A DNA stretch of 64,000 bases from Rhexocercosporidium sp. MPI-PUGE-AT-0058 (lineage: Eukaryota > Ascomycota > Leotiomycetes > Helotiales): the NCBI GenBank assembly GCA_020746875.1, contig JAGTJL010000020.1, forward strand, positions 1 through 64,000. Reading direction: 5' to 3'. Positions 35,364 through 46,390 of the stretch are shown piece after piece. Below the pieces are notes generated by a model. It ran no database searches and had not been told where the DNA came from. It was given only the letters and a program-made list of their open reading frames with translations. Made by a program: the position numbers and the translations under genes. Numbering within the stretch: position 1 is the first letter of the stretch; every line of letters begins with the position of its first letter.

Positions 35364-36343
35364 GGTTTTGGAAGGGGTTTGGTTGTACAACATGCTGGCT
35401 GTTGCTGAGAGCTGGAGAAGGGGAAGTGCTGGATGAGAAACGACTTTCAAAGCGACATGAGTTCAAGAGGGACTTGGCGATTCACCGGCTCGTCTTATGC
35501 AAGGAGATCTTCTCGGTACATGGAATCAAGCATGTACCGAGATTGAAGATGTTCATTTAGGCGAGGTTGTTGTCGTTGGCTGAATGGGGAAACCCCGCAA
35601 GCGACGTGCCCCCAATATGGGAGATCTGTTTTGGTAAAGCCCGACCAGACGTGGTTCCATAAAAGTTTCTCGCAATAGCCATATATGGTGGTATTGTGAA
35701 GTTTGGGGGTGAGAGAGTTTGGTTTTCATTTCACCTTGAGGCGCGACTCGGAATTGACTTCGTTTCTGGAAGTATATAAACAACGTATTAAATGAAACCA
35801 ATTGAATTCGGTACGTACTCGATCTCCACGATGGGCTGGTCTTCTACCAAGGGAGACTTCTATCAATGTGAGAGAGAGGTATATCAAGCAGTACTGGGAA
35901 CGACAATTCTCGGTCCGGAAAGTGGGGCTGGCTGAGGGCAGTCCCCGACGACCATATCTCTTTGTCCAGGAGGAGGCTTCAACAGCTGGAAATGGACTAG
36001 AATACCACCGGCCACGGGTGAGCTTTGCAGTGTCAAAGGGTGGCCGAGAAAGGAGGAATGTATCCCCTCACGTGCTAGAGCCAAGGGGAGGAAGCGAGAA
36101 AAGCACAGCAAAGGAGAAGAGGACATGATCATGATGAGAGCAGCCAAGGACCACGGGAGACTGTGGTCATGGAACAAAAACAGATTTTACGTCACTTAGG
36201 ACCGACTGAGGATTAGACAAAGACGAGCACTGGGGGTGAGACTGAAGGGACTGAAAGAGACTGTGATAGAACTTTAATCGATAAAGTTATGATGAATAGT
36301 AGAGCATGCCGTCGACTTTCGATTCCAGAGCTGCGAGTGACCT
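35364..36343. other. Intergenic region
   Basis: About 980 bp. Short open frames on both strands around 35800-36180 look like shadows. No gene, repeat or RNA gene supported. Confidence 0.35.
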
Positions 36344-37297
36344 TTGGGGAAAATGGGATTTTTTGAAAAAGCTGCCATCATCGTCGGACACCCTGGAACC
36401 GCTCTCAAGGAGCAACAATCTGGTCTCTACGCCAAGTCCCTTGCATCGCATGGCTTCACAGCACTCGCATTCGATGCTGCCTATCAAGGCAAGAGTGGTG
36501 GGGAGCTACGCTACCTAGAGGACCCGCATCAAAGAGTCGAGGACTTCATAAACGCTGTGACATTTCTCTCGACCCTTGATAGGGAAGTCGATCCGGAAAG
36601 AATTGGCACTGTGGGGATTTGCGCATCCGGAGGCTACACGATTTCCGCTGCACAAACTGATTTACGCATCAAAGCCGTGGCAACTGTATGTGGCGTCTGC
36701 TTGGGTACCATGACCAGGAACAGCATGAAAGATACTTCTGGCGCCATTAATCAGACGATATTGCAACCTACGCTAGCTTGGGCTACAGAAGAACGCATTT
36801 CAGAGGCGAGGGGAAATCAGCCGGCGACAATTAGTATTCTGCAGACATTTGAGGAAGCTGGAGATTACTATCAGACTTCTCGTAGAAAGCATCCCAGATG
36901 TACAAATTTGCAGCTTGTGAGGAGCCTGGATACGATAGCCACGTACGATTCATTTGCCTTTATCGACTGGATTTCGCCACGGCCGTTATTGATGATTATT
37001 GGAAGTGAAGCAGACAAAGGAACGGACGACCCAGCGGACACAGGAAGGTTTAGCAGGATCGCGATCGAGAGAGCCAAGGAGCCAAAAGAGCTATTTGTGA
37101 TCAGGGTTTGGGGCATATTGATCTGTATGATAATGTTTCCGAGTCCGTTCCCAAGCTTGCGGACTTCATGGGCAAGTACCTTTGTACTTGAAGGCTCTAG
37201 AAGGGAGGAGTTGTTGTTATATATTGGTCTTTTGCAAATACATGCGAAGTCGAAAATTCAACTGCACGCAAGTTATCTGGCTTTATCTTTTGTTTAA
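36344..37297 (+). CDS. Alpha/beta hydrolase, dienelactone-hydrolase-like, probably frameshifted
   Basis: The open frame encodes 317 residues beginning AAIIVGHPGTALKEQQSGLYA after a short leader, then LAFDAAYQGKSGG and the nucleophile elbow GICASGGY, with a supporting Asp region MIIGSEADKG. This is the fungal/bacterial family of small hydrolases acting on esters or lactones. Two oddities are visible. Near 37101 the frame leaves the family pattern; a neighbouring plus-strand frame instead gives GLGHIDLYDN, which carries the expected catalytic His, and runs to a stop at 37189-37191. Also, the usual 35-50 N-terminal residues are missing, and a neighbouring frame from the ATG at 36306 gives FDSRAASDLW across a TTTTTT tract. 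The gene is thus likely inactivated by indels, or the assembly has errors here. Confidence 0.6.
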   Translation: MGKMGFFEKAAIIVGHPGTALKEQQSGLYAKSLASHGFTALAFDAAYQGKSGGELRYLEDPHQRVEDFINAVTFLSTLDREVDPERIGTVGICASGGYTISAAQTDLRIKAVATVCGVCLGTMTRNSMKDTSGAINQTILQPTLAWATEERISEARGNQPATISILQTFEEAGDYYQTSRRKHPRCTNLQLVRSLDTIATYDSFAFIDWISPRPLLMIIGSEADKGTDDPADTGRFSRIAIERAKEPKELFVIRVWGILICMIMFPSPFPSLRTSWASTFVLEGSRREELLLYIGLLQIHAKSKIQLHASYLALSFV

Positions 37298-37443
37298 GAA
37301 ACTCTGAAAAACAGCGAATATTATGTTACAGAATCTAGTCCTTGAACCGAGGATTCACCAACATTACCGAAATGGTCTCTTACTCAAGGATGTGAAATAT
37401 ATGACCGGCATCCACCTTTTTGGTCATCTTCTCGGTCATATTT

Positions 37444-38304
37444 TCAGATAAGATAGAGGCCAAGTGGAACAAGCATCCAATTCCTCGACACCAAGCTCCC
37501 CGCCCCGCTACTCTTTGTTGTAGAAAGACTTGAAGCACTTGCAGCTTCCGTCGTGGTAATTGTAGTGACCTCGCCAGAAATCGTGACTCCACTCACAGTC
37601 ATCCCTAGAACCGTGATTGGCACCGTCAGCGTCGAAATGGAAGTCGCTGCGATAGTCGATCCTAACACCATTGTTGGTAGAAGAAGCGTCTCTTGAATAA
37701 CAGAGAAAGTAGTAGATTGTAAGACTGTCGTGCCTGGTTTGGTTGTTCCTGGTAAGGTAGTTATATAGGTGACGGTGATTTCTCTACCTAGTGAGTTAGC
37801 GGGTATGGCTGATCCAACACCCGTTCCAGTGAATTGACTCGGCATGGGAAGCGTGGCAGTGTTGAGCCCTCCTCCTGGAAAGATATTTCCCTTCTCTCCA
37901 TTCACCAAAGTATACTCCCCCGTCTCTAGATTCGCTGTATCTCCCTTGCTAGACGTATATGCTCCTCCAACCACTGTCCCATAACTTCCATCAGGCAGGA
38001 AGAAATTCGTGGTGAACTTGTCGTAGCAGAACGGGATTTCGAGGTTACTCATTACCAGGCACGAGAGCAGAGCATTGCAGCATAGTGATGCCGATCCGGC
38101 GTCAGCCCTTTTGTATTTGTACGATGGCAGAGAAGAGTGGGCGATGTTGACGAAGAGGTTGCGAAAGTCGGCAGTACCAATCTGAGGTGTGTCTGTTGAG
38201 GTTGCGCCTGGAGGTGCGCAGACTTCGTAGCCTTCAGTGCATGCTCCAGCGGCTTTTGCTGATGAGATGGTGAAGAATACGAAGCAGAATATCTGAAGAT
38301 ACAT
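37444..38304 (-). CDS. Secreted, probably GPI-anchored Ser/Thr-rich protein
   Basis: Single exon, 286 residues. The N terminus is a signal peptide (IFCFVFFTISSAKA, cleavage near AAGA). A Cys-containing domain follows (CTEGYEVCAPPG, SLCCNALLSC, CYDKFTTNFFLPDGSYGTV) with an even number of Cys. The last ~110 residues are Thr/Ser/Val-rich and low in charge, ending in a hydrophobic stretch (NWMLVPLGLYLI) preceded by SSGAGS, as expected for a GPI-attachment signal. This is a common layout of fungal cell-wall or surface proteins. No enzymatic domain is seen. Function unknown. Confidence 0.8.
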   Translation of the reverse strand: MYLQIFCFVFFTISSAKAAGACTEGYEVCAPPGATSTDTPQIGTADFRNLFVNIAHSSLPSYKYKRADAGSASLCCNALLSCLVMSNLEIPFCYDKFTTNFFLPDGSYGTVVGGAYTSSKGDTANLETGEYTLVNGEKGNIFPGGGLNTATLPMPSQFTGTGVGSAIPANSLGREITVTYITTLPGTTKPGTTVLQSTTFSVIQETLLLPTMVLGSTIAATSISTLTVPITVLGMTVSGVTISGEVTTITTTEAASASSLSTTKSSGAGSLVSRNWMLVPLGLYLI

Positions 38305-39918
38305 TTTTTGTTTGTTTGGAGAGAGGATTATTCGGATAGGACTACGCGGCTTGGATGATATCTCAGACGTTTGTAGTTACTGAGTTTGGGTGGAAAATGA
38401 ATGTCTTCAGAATTCGGCCATCGAGTGTGATTGATACCCAAGATAAAAGTCTGAAAAAAGGGCCGCAACGAACGTTTTGGTCTTTCAAAGGAGACTTTGA
38501 ATCACTCAGAAAAAGAAAGCCGTGGACTCGAAGGATGTTCATTTGGTGTGACGAAGCGCAAGTGTGTGTATAACGGAAGGCCGCATGTATTGAAGCACAA
38601 AACAAACGGCTGAAATCATGCCTCCCGAAACTTGAAATGACCTTGTAAAGAAGTATAGGTATTAGTCATGAATCAACGAGACAGTGTTTCTATCCAAGCT
38701 TTGTGGTTTAGGTTCTCAACATAAGGTGTCATGTGGAGTTGTGATACAGCTTCAGCCAACGGCATGGGAAACCAAACAAGCATACAACCTCACAGAACTA
38801 AGCTAACTTGCCAGGTATGGGGAAAGCCCCCCTTGGGGTGGGGGAGGGGGGAACATGGAAGACTAGATCTAACTTGGGAGAAGAGTACTGAAGTGAGGAG
38901 AAAAGGAATTACGTCTGAAACGGTGGAAATATTCGAGTGACGAGCATCATGCAAAGAAGCAAGGTGAAATGATTGAAATGGACCAGCGAAGAGAACATAC
39001 ATCCGATCCCTTCGTGCTAATATTCGGAGTGATTCTATAACAAGGTTCTCAAGATGATACGCAGCTGTCATTTGAAGGATAATCTCAGCTTTTGAAAGTC
39101 TACAGGATTCCCATGAGATTTCCCACATACTCATATTCTCTAGGCATGGCTGTGTGGACCGAGAAAAAGTAACTTTTGAAAGCTTATTCAAGCGAACACC
39201 AGGTATTCCGAGACTGCCATTGCGAATGACTGTGCATTTTGTTTCCGTCCCTCAGAGCAGTCAGGTTGGAAGATGAAAAGATCTAAAGATTGATGCTCTC
39301 TCAAGCGTGGGAAGGGTTTATGACTAGAGCTACCTATGTGAAGTGACTGCGCGTCATCGCAGTAGTAAATCGAGACTTACCGAGCAACGGCCTCTGGCAA
39401 GGTAGCACATCAGAACAGAAGAGCAATGCTGAGAACTAGGGCTGCACGTGACGTGGGCACGAGTTTCAAGGTCCAGCGATTCTTCGAAACCTATTGGATA
39501 GCATCTTCAGCGAAGTTCCTGCTTTCCAGCGGCAAGTTTCCCTCGAAGCCCCTCGACCCGTCAAAATCAATTTGTCTCGGCGCGCCAGGCGCTCCAGGAC
39601 CAATCAAGAATGAGAGTGATTAATTACCCCGCATGCCGACTCTTCTCGTGTTTTGATGTCAACAATCCGGAAATAGAGACTCGCTTAAGAGACAAGCTAC
39701 GGGATGGCCTGACGCCAAACCATATCGGGATCTCGCCACGCCGCCTGCGCCTCCCTGCCTGGCTGTGACGCCGAACGCCCCTCAAAAGGCTGCGTCTGCC
39801 TGCTCAACTCTTCATCTTCTACAAAAGCAACAACTCCTCCCACAGTACACACGAATCTGGGAGACAAAGTCATATTCCGCAAACCGTCAAAACTTCTCGT
39901 CACTCTTTCAATAACAAA
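38305..39918. other. Intergenic region
   Basis: About 1.6 kb between divergent genes. A C/G run (CCCCCCTTGGGGTGGGGGAGGG, split by T) lies near 38826-38848. A minus-strand frame of 133 codons (38790-39191) shows no family resemblance and no signal or membrane pattern. No gene supported. Confidence 0.35.
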
Positions 39919-41040
39919 ATGAATGTCGCCGGATCCCTCGTCCGCCGAGGACTTGATGCTCACGCCGAGCATGGAGACAAGATCAACATCCCAACATGGG
40001 GCGCTGTGATGCTCATTTCGACCACCGTCGTGTATCTCTTTGCCCTGTTCGCAGTGCGTTTGTGATTTCCAGCTCTAGAACTATGCTAATATCTGCAGAT
40101 TGAATATACTTTCGGTCGCGTCATCCCTACACTCGTTATGATCGAATCCCCACAAGACTCAATCTCCTTTGAACCCCTCGCAACCGAAGATCCCGACTCT
40201 ACCATCAACAAAGACCCAGAGCAGACTTCGAAGCCACAGCCGATCACCTCGAGCTTCCGCCGAACCCTCAGACATCTTGGTGGATTCAGGGCTCGATTCC
40301 GTGGGTTGGGTATCTTCATCGTAAACGCTCTTGCGGTTCAATGGATTGCCGGAATACTTTCGGTTCTTCCCCTCATCAACCTCCTCCCAAGAGCTTTCTC
40401 CAACGTTGTGGCACTCGTGCTCTGCGCGCAGCTGTCTCTTACATGGACACACATCGTCATCTCTGAACCAAGCCCAAAGACATGGTTCCGACGTTTGGCA
40501 CCAGTCAAGATGTGGAAGAAGGTTGCGATCCCAACCGCAGTCTTTGCTCTCGCAGAACAGACCGCGGTCTATATCCCAATCTACATGTGCATTCTTGCAG
40601 GTCTCGTCGACAAGGATGCTAAGCAGATCGTTGACTCGAGCCCAACCCAAAAGACTGCCATGAGCTTCAAAGCCATCGGTATCCTTGTCTTCGGCCTGCT
40701 CCTTACGTTCTTGATCGTCATCCCAGCAAATGTCACCCTCACCCGAGTTCAAGCTTCTCTTCTTGTGGATACTGAGGAGACCATTGTACCATTTGACCGA
40801 AGCTTTGGTGGCAAGGTCATTCCTGAGATTGTTGGTGGAAGTGGTATGATTGGCATGCTTGATGCATGGAAGTCATTCGACTGGGCTTCCCTCATCAGAC
40901 TTGTCAAGACTTACCTCAAGGTCATCGGAATGCAGATGGCCGTCACTTTCTTGTTCACCATGTGCCTCATCAGCCAGCTATTTATCATTGCTGGAAAGGA
41001 CTGGTCGAAGTTGGTACCAGAGGATGGACATAAGAACTAA
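39919..41040 (+). CDS. Polytopic membrane protein of unknown function
   Basis: Two exons, 39919-40053 and 40099-41040, with a 45-nt intron (GTGCGT...CTGCAG) in phase 0, giving 358 residues. A hydrophobic helix ends exon 1 (GAVMLISTTVVYLFALFA). Further helices are seen at IFIVNALAVQWIAGILSVLPLI, FSNVVALVLCAQLSL, VAIPTAVFALAEQTAVYIPI, AIGILVFGLLLTFLIVIPANV and GMQMAVTFLFTMCLISQLFII. An acidic, Ser/Pro-rich loop follows the first helix (QDSISFEPLATEDPDS). I recognise it as a conserved type of ascomycete hypothetical membrane protein but know of no function; some databases loosely label relatives as ubiquitin-conjugating, which the sequence does not support. Confidence 0.8.
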
Positions 41041-43331
41041 GTCTTCGACGCTGGTCAGTATGGTCTGGGGATTGTATGCGACCATCTGCAAGACAAGCGA
41101 AGGAAGTAAATTGTAAAATGGAAATGAACATAGGAAAGGAGGATTGGAATTTCATTTGTTGGGATATCTTGGATGGTGGAGTCTAATGAATTGCTCTGAA
41201 ATCACATCTTTACAACACCATGTAACTTTTATGCCCAAGTAGTCGCGAGAATCTTTGAATATGCGATTGCTATCCAATATGTAACTTGAGACATCTACAC
41301 ATTGAAAGGTTCAGCGCGAGAGTGTGCCACAGCTGTCAGGCAACCACGTCCTCCAGAAGGCAATTCACCAGGGGCAACACCGCCTTCAAGGTTGAGGAAC
41401 TTCATCACGATCTAACCTACATGTTCACGGCTCTCACCACAATAGCTCCATTTGGCCCCCTAACTATGTGGCCATAACCTCTTTTCCTCTCCATCTTTTG
41501 ACCTCTCTTGCGATTCATCTACCTACTGAACAAACCACTCGACCAGAGCCCATAGCACGGCAACTCTACCTCACCAACACTCCTCTGCGATTATTGACAA
41601 TATACCCGATTCCGCTCCCTGGATAGTTCATTCGTGAGCTGATTATGACAACATAAATGCTTCCCCGACTTATCAAGCTTTCGACTTTGAGTCATAAGTT
41701 AGCGAGGAGAGAGAAGGGGGGGGGGGACTGCACTACTGGTCAGGAAAACCCCAGTTGACAAACCACGAGCACTTCATTTACACAGATACTGCTTCTGCCT
41801 AGCTGTGACATGGGCTGAGAGTTGCAATGCTGCATGAGGGATGCTGAAAAGTCCGAGGTCTCTGGCTATTGACAAGCAACCGAAAGATGTGAGCCACAAG
41901 CACCAATCAACCTACGAAAGAAAGGTTGAGCTGACAGGAAATCTAGGGACTAGATTTCGAGCTAGCAATATTGAAATTTCATCTGAGAATGCTAGAGATG
42001 GCAATGGATGAAGGACGAGAATTCGCCTTCGGCAAGAACTGTACGGGCGGTGGGGACAAGTTTTGGTTTTATGAAGTTTGCATTTAGGGGGACGTTGAAA
42101 AGAAATGGTGCAAGTCAGGCTGAACACGTTACTCGCAAGTCAACCTGGAGTGCAGTCGTTGTGATCTGCTACGACTCGACCAGAATTCAGTCAACGAGTG
42201 TCAACAGAAAAAGGGAAGCCATGACTACCAGCTTTCGAATATAAAGAGGCACTTGAGTATGCACCAACAAGAATAGAGAGAAGCAGCGTTCCATTGATCC
42301 CCAACCCGACCCCTGGAGGACCTTCCCCATGTTCGGAAGCAAGAAACATTTCGTCTCTGGATATCAATCTTTTCGACGACATTTCCGGGCATCTCTTTGA
42401 AGCGGGTGATTCGGAGGAGTTTTTAGATTCGCAGACCGAAAGCTGGAATAATTATCAGAACTTAGAAAACGACGCGACAAGCGAGATCGATAGGGGGGAA
42501 GCCGTGGCAGGTCAGGATCTCGGTCTCGCAGCTTTGGGACTGGACCTTCTCGATTGCTGGTCGGAGAATTCAGTCGTCGTCCCCTGCCTAGACTCGCGTC
42601 AAGAGTCATACTTCATCACCTATCGTTTCAGATGATAATTTTTAAGATATACAAGATTAGGGGACGACAACAAGGAACTCCCGTCACATCTGACCGAAGC
42701 CACGGAACAACGTACGAAAACGAATCCACTTGCAGAGAAGTTCATGAAAAGGGGCTGTGCAGGCTTGGCCGCGTACAAACACAGCGACTAGTACAGTACA
42801 GTACTGTACAGTACTGTAGGCGCTTCTCGTAGATAAGATCCCGCTCCACCTGGGCGGAAACCTTTATCAGAAATGCTGGAGACCCTTGTTGAGGGATACA
42901 CGACTATCCCGTGCTCAATCTCCCTGGATTACTATATCTATATCTAAGATATTTTCTACATTCCACGTCTTCAAGTCGCGTCTCATCAAAATTGATGAGT
43001 TGATAATTTCATAGACAAGTCGTAGTAAGTGTCGGTTTGTGAGCATGCTTCAGCCACGTCGCCGCCATCCCCGCAGATTCTGCGGACTTGTCTCCGCCTA
43101 CCATCTCCTCATCAACCACAATTACAGTCCTGGACAGGAGGTGATCCCCTCTAGAAACCTTGGCAATATACAAGGGACTAGCAGACGGTTGGGGACGGGC
43201 AAAGCTTGATTTGCATCCGATGTATTTCTAGATGAAGATTCCCCTCTCTTTTTGCTTCCTTTCCCTACACTCTCTTTTTCTTACATTAGTTCATTTCTAG
43301 CTGTTGTCACGTATCCTCTAAGCAATTTAAA
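41041..43331. other. Intergenic region with simple repeats
   Basis: About 2.3 kb. It includes a G homopolymer near 41717-41727 and the GTACAGTAC array at 42790-42818. A 113-codon acidic frame at 42294-42635 lacks recognisable features. The last ~400 bp before the sulfotransferase-like gene are pyrimidine-rich. No gene supported. Confidence 0.35.
42790..42818. repeat. GTACAGTAC palindromic repeat, copy 2
   Basis: A 29-bp array of CAGTA/CTGTA units; bases 42797-42818 form a perfect palindrome. It resembles the repeat at 26479-26502, which lies in another long intergenic stretch. Confidence 0.55.
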
Positions 43332-44226
43332 ATGGCGTTTTCTGCTCAATATACCCCCCGGCCTATCACCGACATCTTCACCAGCGATACAGACATCAAT
43401 CGACGAGAATGCCGCCGAATAGTCCCCATGAAGGTCCTCATTCTTGGGCTTGGTCGCACGGGAACAGCTTGTTGGTCTTCCTCTCCTCGCTTCAACCTCT
43501 ATCTCACGATATATAGCCATGCGCACCGCAATGAAAGAACTTGGATATGTGGACACCTACCATATGATGAACTGTTCAATCGAGAATCCCCCAGATGCCC
43601 TGATGTGGATGGATGCTCTGACGGCAAAATATGATGGCATTGGAGCACCATTTACTCGCTCCGACTGGGACCAGTTGCTAGGGAACTGCCAAGCAGTTTG
43701 CGATTGGCCAGCTGTTGCATTTGCAAAAGAACTCATCGAGGCCTACCCAGAAGCCAAGGTGATCCTCACGAATCGAGACGTAGATTCATGGCACGCCTCC
43801 ACCATGCGTACCGTTTTCTGGCGTGTGTCTGATCCAGAATTGAAGTACTTACACCACTTCAGCTGGGCAGCGGGGATGTACTACCCGATGCTCAAGAAGT
43901 TCTTCGATACTTTCTTCAGAGGTGATTTCGAGCACCAAGGCAAGGAGGTCTTCATCAACCATTACAATGAGGTCAGGAGTTTGGTGCCAAAAGAGAATTT
44001 GCTTGAGTTCAGAGTTCAAGACGGATGGGGACCGCTGTGTGAATTCCTCGGACAGTCAATTCCAACGGGAAGCAAGTTCCCGAACACCAACGACAACCGA
44101 GACTTCGTATCCAGATCGAGAAGGAGGAACAGGATGCAAATGCTGAATGTGGGAGTCAGGTTCTTGGAGATAGCGGTGTTGATTGCGATTTGTGCGTTCC
44201 TTGTTTCCGTGTTGTGGCGGCTGTGA
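43332..44226 (+). CDS. Sulfotransferase-family (P-loop) protein with C-terminal membrane helix
   Basis: Two exons, 43332-43470 and 43517-44226, with a 46-nt intron (GTTGGT...ATATAG) in phase 1, giving 282 residues. The splice recreates the nucleotide-binding loop GLGRTGTAS followed by MRTAMKELGYVDTYHM, the hallmark of the fungal sulfotransferase-like P-loop family (Sulfotransfer_4). Later motifs are DWPAVAFAKELIEAYPEAKVILTNRDVDSWH and a LLEFRVQDGWGPLCEFLG block, where PAPS-binding residues are expected. The last ~25 residues (FLEIAVLIAICAFLVSVLW) form a tail anchor. These proteins are often misannotated as NAD-dependent epimerases. The acceptor is unknown. Confidence 0.88.
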
Positions 44227-44792
44227 GCATATGTGATTCGTTCTCTTCGTGCATTTGCCAGGGCTTGGCTGGTTGAATTTGTTCATAGCTTTATATACGG
44301 CTCAGATGATGCCATTTGTATCATACGGGATAGGACAGGATGTCGTAGAGGACTTTGAGAAAAATAGACTTGTCATACCCGTACTTCAAGAATTTCAATT
44401 GGCCCGGATAATCATCACTTAGTCTCGATCTGGCATCCAGTTCACTACAGTATGCGGCAGACTCTTGGCGTCGGTGAAGACAAAGAATGCCAATGCTTGT
44501 CATGATGCGTCATAATTTTCTGTATCCCTCCCCCCTTTCTTATCGTTGTGCTGGCCAACCATGTTAAGGAGATTTTGGCTTTCGTGGTTCGAGTCTCTCG
44601 TCCCGAGTTAGTAGAGGTGCAAGTGTCGGGGAAGAACTTTATGCAGATCGACATCTGTGTTAAGCGGGAACACTCCACCACGAGATCGAGAGGAAATGAG
44701 ATGTGAGTTATATTGGCGAGCAGATGCCTATGCTTGGTCTAGTTGTAGTTCTATGGGTGTCCTTCGTGACCGCCAAGATTAGCAAACCTACC

Positions 44793-44965
44793 TTGAATTC
44801 TTCGCCGAGTCCTGTCAGACTACAAACTCCAATCAGGATGTTCAAGCATCCCTGGTCGTCGTCGCGGAAAATGGCTACATCTGGGTTAGACATCGGCCGT
44901 CCGTGCCATTCGCATTTGAATACGATATGACTGTACTTGCCATAGTGAGTGTCGCAGAGCACCAA
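44793..44965 (-). pseudogene. Possible exon or gene fragment, unidentified
   Basis: The minus strand reads SHIVFKCEWHGRPMSN then DVAIFRDDDQGCLNILIG and TGLGEEFK, followed by a good GT donor (GTAGGT). The sequence looks like real conserved protein rather than chance, but I do not recognise the family. The AT-rich patch beginning near 45000 may have cut off the 5' part. It could be the remaining exon of a decayed gene, or coincidence. Confidence 0.25.
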
Positions 44966-44999
44966 AGTATCGAGTCCAGTTGCTCGGCTTTATATTCGT

Positions 45000-45310
45000 T
45001 TAAAGTAAAATAAAAGAGTTAATGGAAAATAGCGGTATAAATTATACTTTATAATAAAGTAGAAAACTCTATAACGTATAATAGATGTTTTCTACTTATA
45101 AACTTACTTCATAAGCTTTATTTAAATTAATAGCGTATAAAGGGAAGAATACCAACTTAATAGCTTTGTTAACGGGGCTTATAACTATAATAAAGACGAA
45201 GATCGAAGCACTGCGAGCAGTTTAAGTTAAATTAAAGTGATTAATTATTATTTTAATTATAAAAGGAATTAAAAGAAACAGTTATTCTCTTAAAGGCGGT
45301 CTATAATAAC
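45000..45310. repeat. AT-rich RIP-like patch
   Basis: About 300 bp with sharply lower GC and TpA-rich sequence between normal-composition flanks. It is probably a degraded repeat fragment; no coding motif is recognisable. Confidence 0.5.
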
Positions 45311-46390
45311 AGAACCTAATTAGGTCACGTGCGGTGCCAAGAGAGCAGCTGCCCGTGCCTACACGAAATACCTCCGCTAAATTTAGGCTTAAATATTCTC
45401 TCACGATCGCTTAAGGAAGGAAGGAGTGAACTCACTTGGCGCTCGTATTGCTGGCCGTAAGCATGATTTTTTGAATAATTATTGAATAATATAGGAAAGT
45501 AATTACACCTAACTTAGGGCTAATTCTGCGGCGTTGTTCACCACCCCTCACAAATGCCAGGAAAGTCCCTTACCCCACTTGTTTCCGCCCTTCAATTGGC
45601 TTCTTGGCCTTCCCATTGCAGCCCCTTGGGAGCCAAAATAAGCATTCGTAGGGCGGGGAAGGCTAGCAGGGAGCACTCTCGGGATTCTGCCCAGGACGCA
45701 CGAAGAAATACCCCGGAGGATGTTGATGGTTTTCATCTTACACTTGGTGAGCTCACCTCTTTGTTGTACACATTTGCAGGCTGAGGTCCATCCCCGCGAG
45801 CAGACAGATTTGTGTCCCAGTCAGAAATGCAATCCACAGGGCTGGAATCGCTGCTCTGTTGATTAGCTGTAAACAATCTGGAAACGATAGTAGTTAATTC
45901 GGAATTCCGGTTCTAGCGGATGATGGCACATCGGCGGAGGTTTTAAGGAGATGGGCATAGATACCATCAACGCAGGTTTGATCGACCTGTCGACTAGAAC
46001 AAGCATCAGACAGTGCCTTGAGCAGATGTCTAGAGCATCCATTATTGACAAGAACGTATGTCGTGTATATCCAGGCTTGGACAACACGCTGGATCGTGGA
46101 GTTTTGATCCATAGCAAACCTGTCTCGGAGAGAAATGAGCGAAGAGATTTTAGGACAAAGAGTTTTAGCGCCAAGGGACTTTACGCGACAGGGATTTTGG
46201 CAACAAGGGAATTTTGGCAACCACAAGGGAATTTGGGCAGCCACAAGTGTGAGGGTATGTCGCCGTCGACCAGTTCCCACCGCACTTCCCGCATACTGGG
46301 TTTCACTCGTGTTGATCAAAACAGGTCGATTTTCTTTAGTACGAAGTATTCCGTACGTACACCACCAAAAGTTATAACCATCACAGGATG
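45311..46390. other. Gene-free stretch
   Basis: No supported gene. Near 46191-46246 three imperfect tandem units of GGGAATTTTGGCAACCACAA type occur. A minus-strand frame of 183 codons covers the repeat and continues to 45894, but has no recognisable protein character. Confidence 0.3.

Noticed and set aside
38790..39191. 133-codon minus-strand frame
   Set aside because: No domain, signal peptide or membrane pattern; the C-terminal part follows a C/G run.
42294..42635. 113-codon acidic frame
   Set aside because: No homology, no conserved pattern and no clear promoter or splice context; probably chance.
44575..44615. B-box-like GGTTCGAGTCTC suggesting a tRNA
   Set aside because: No A box, no cloverleaf arms and no matching acceptor stem could be found around it.
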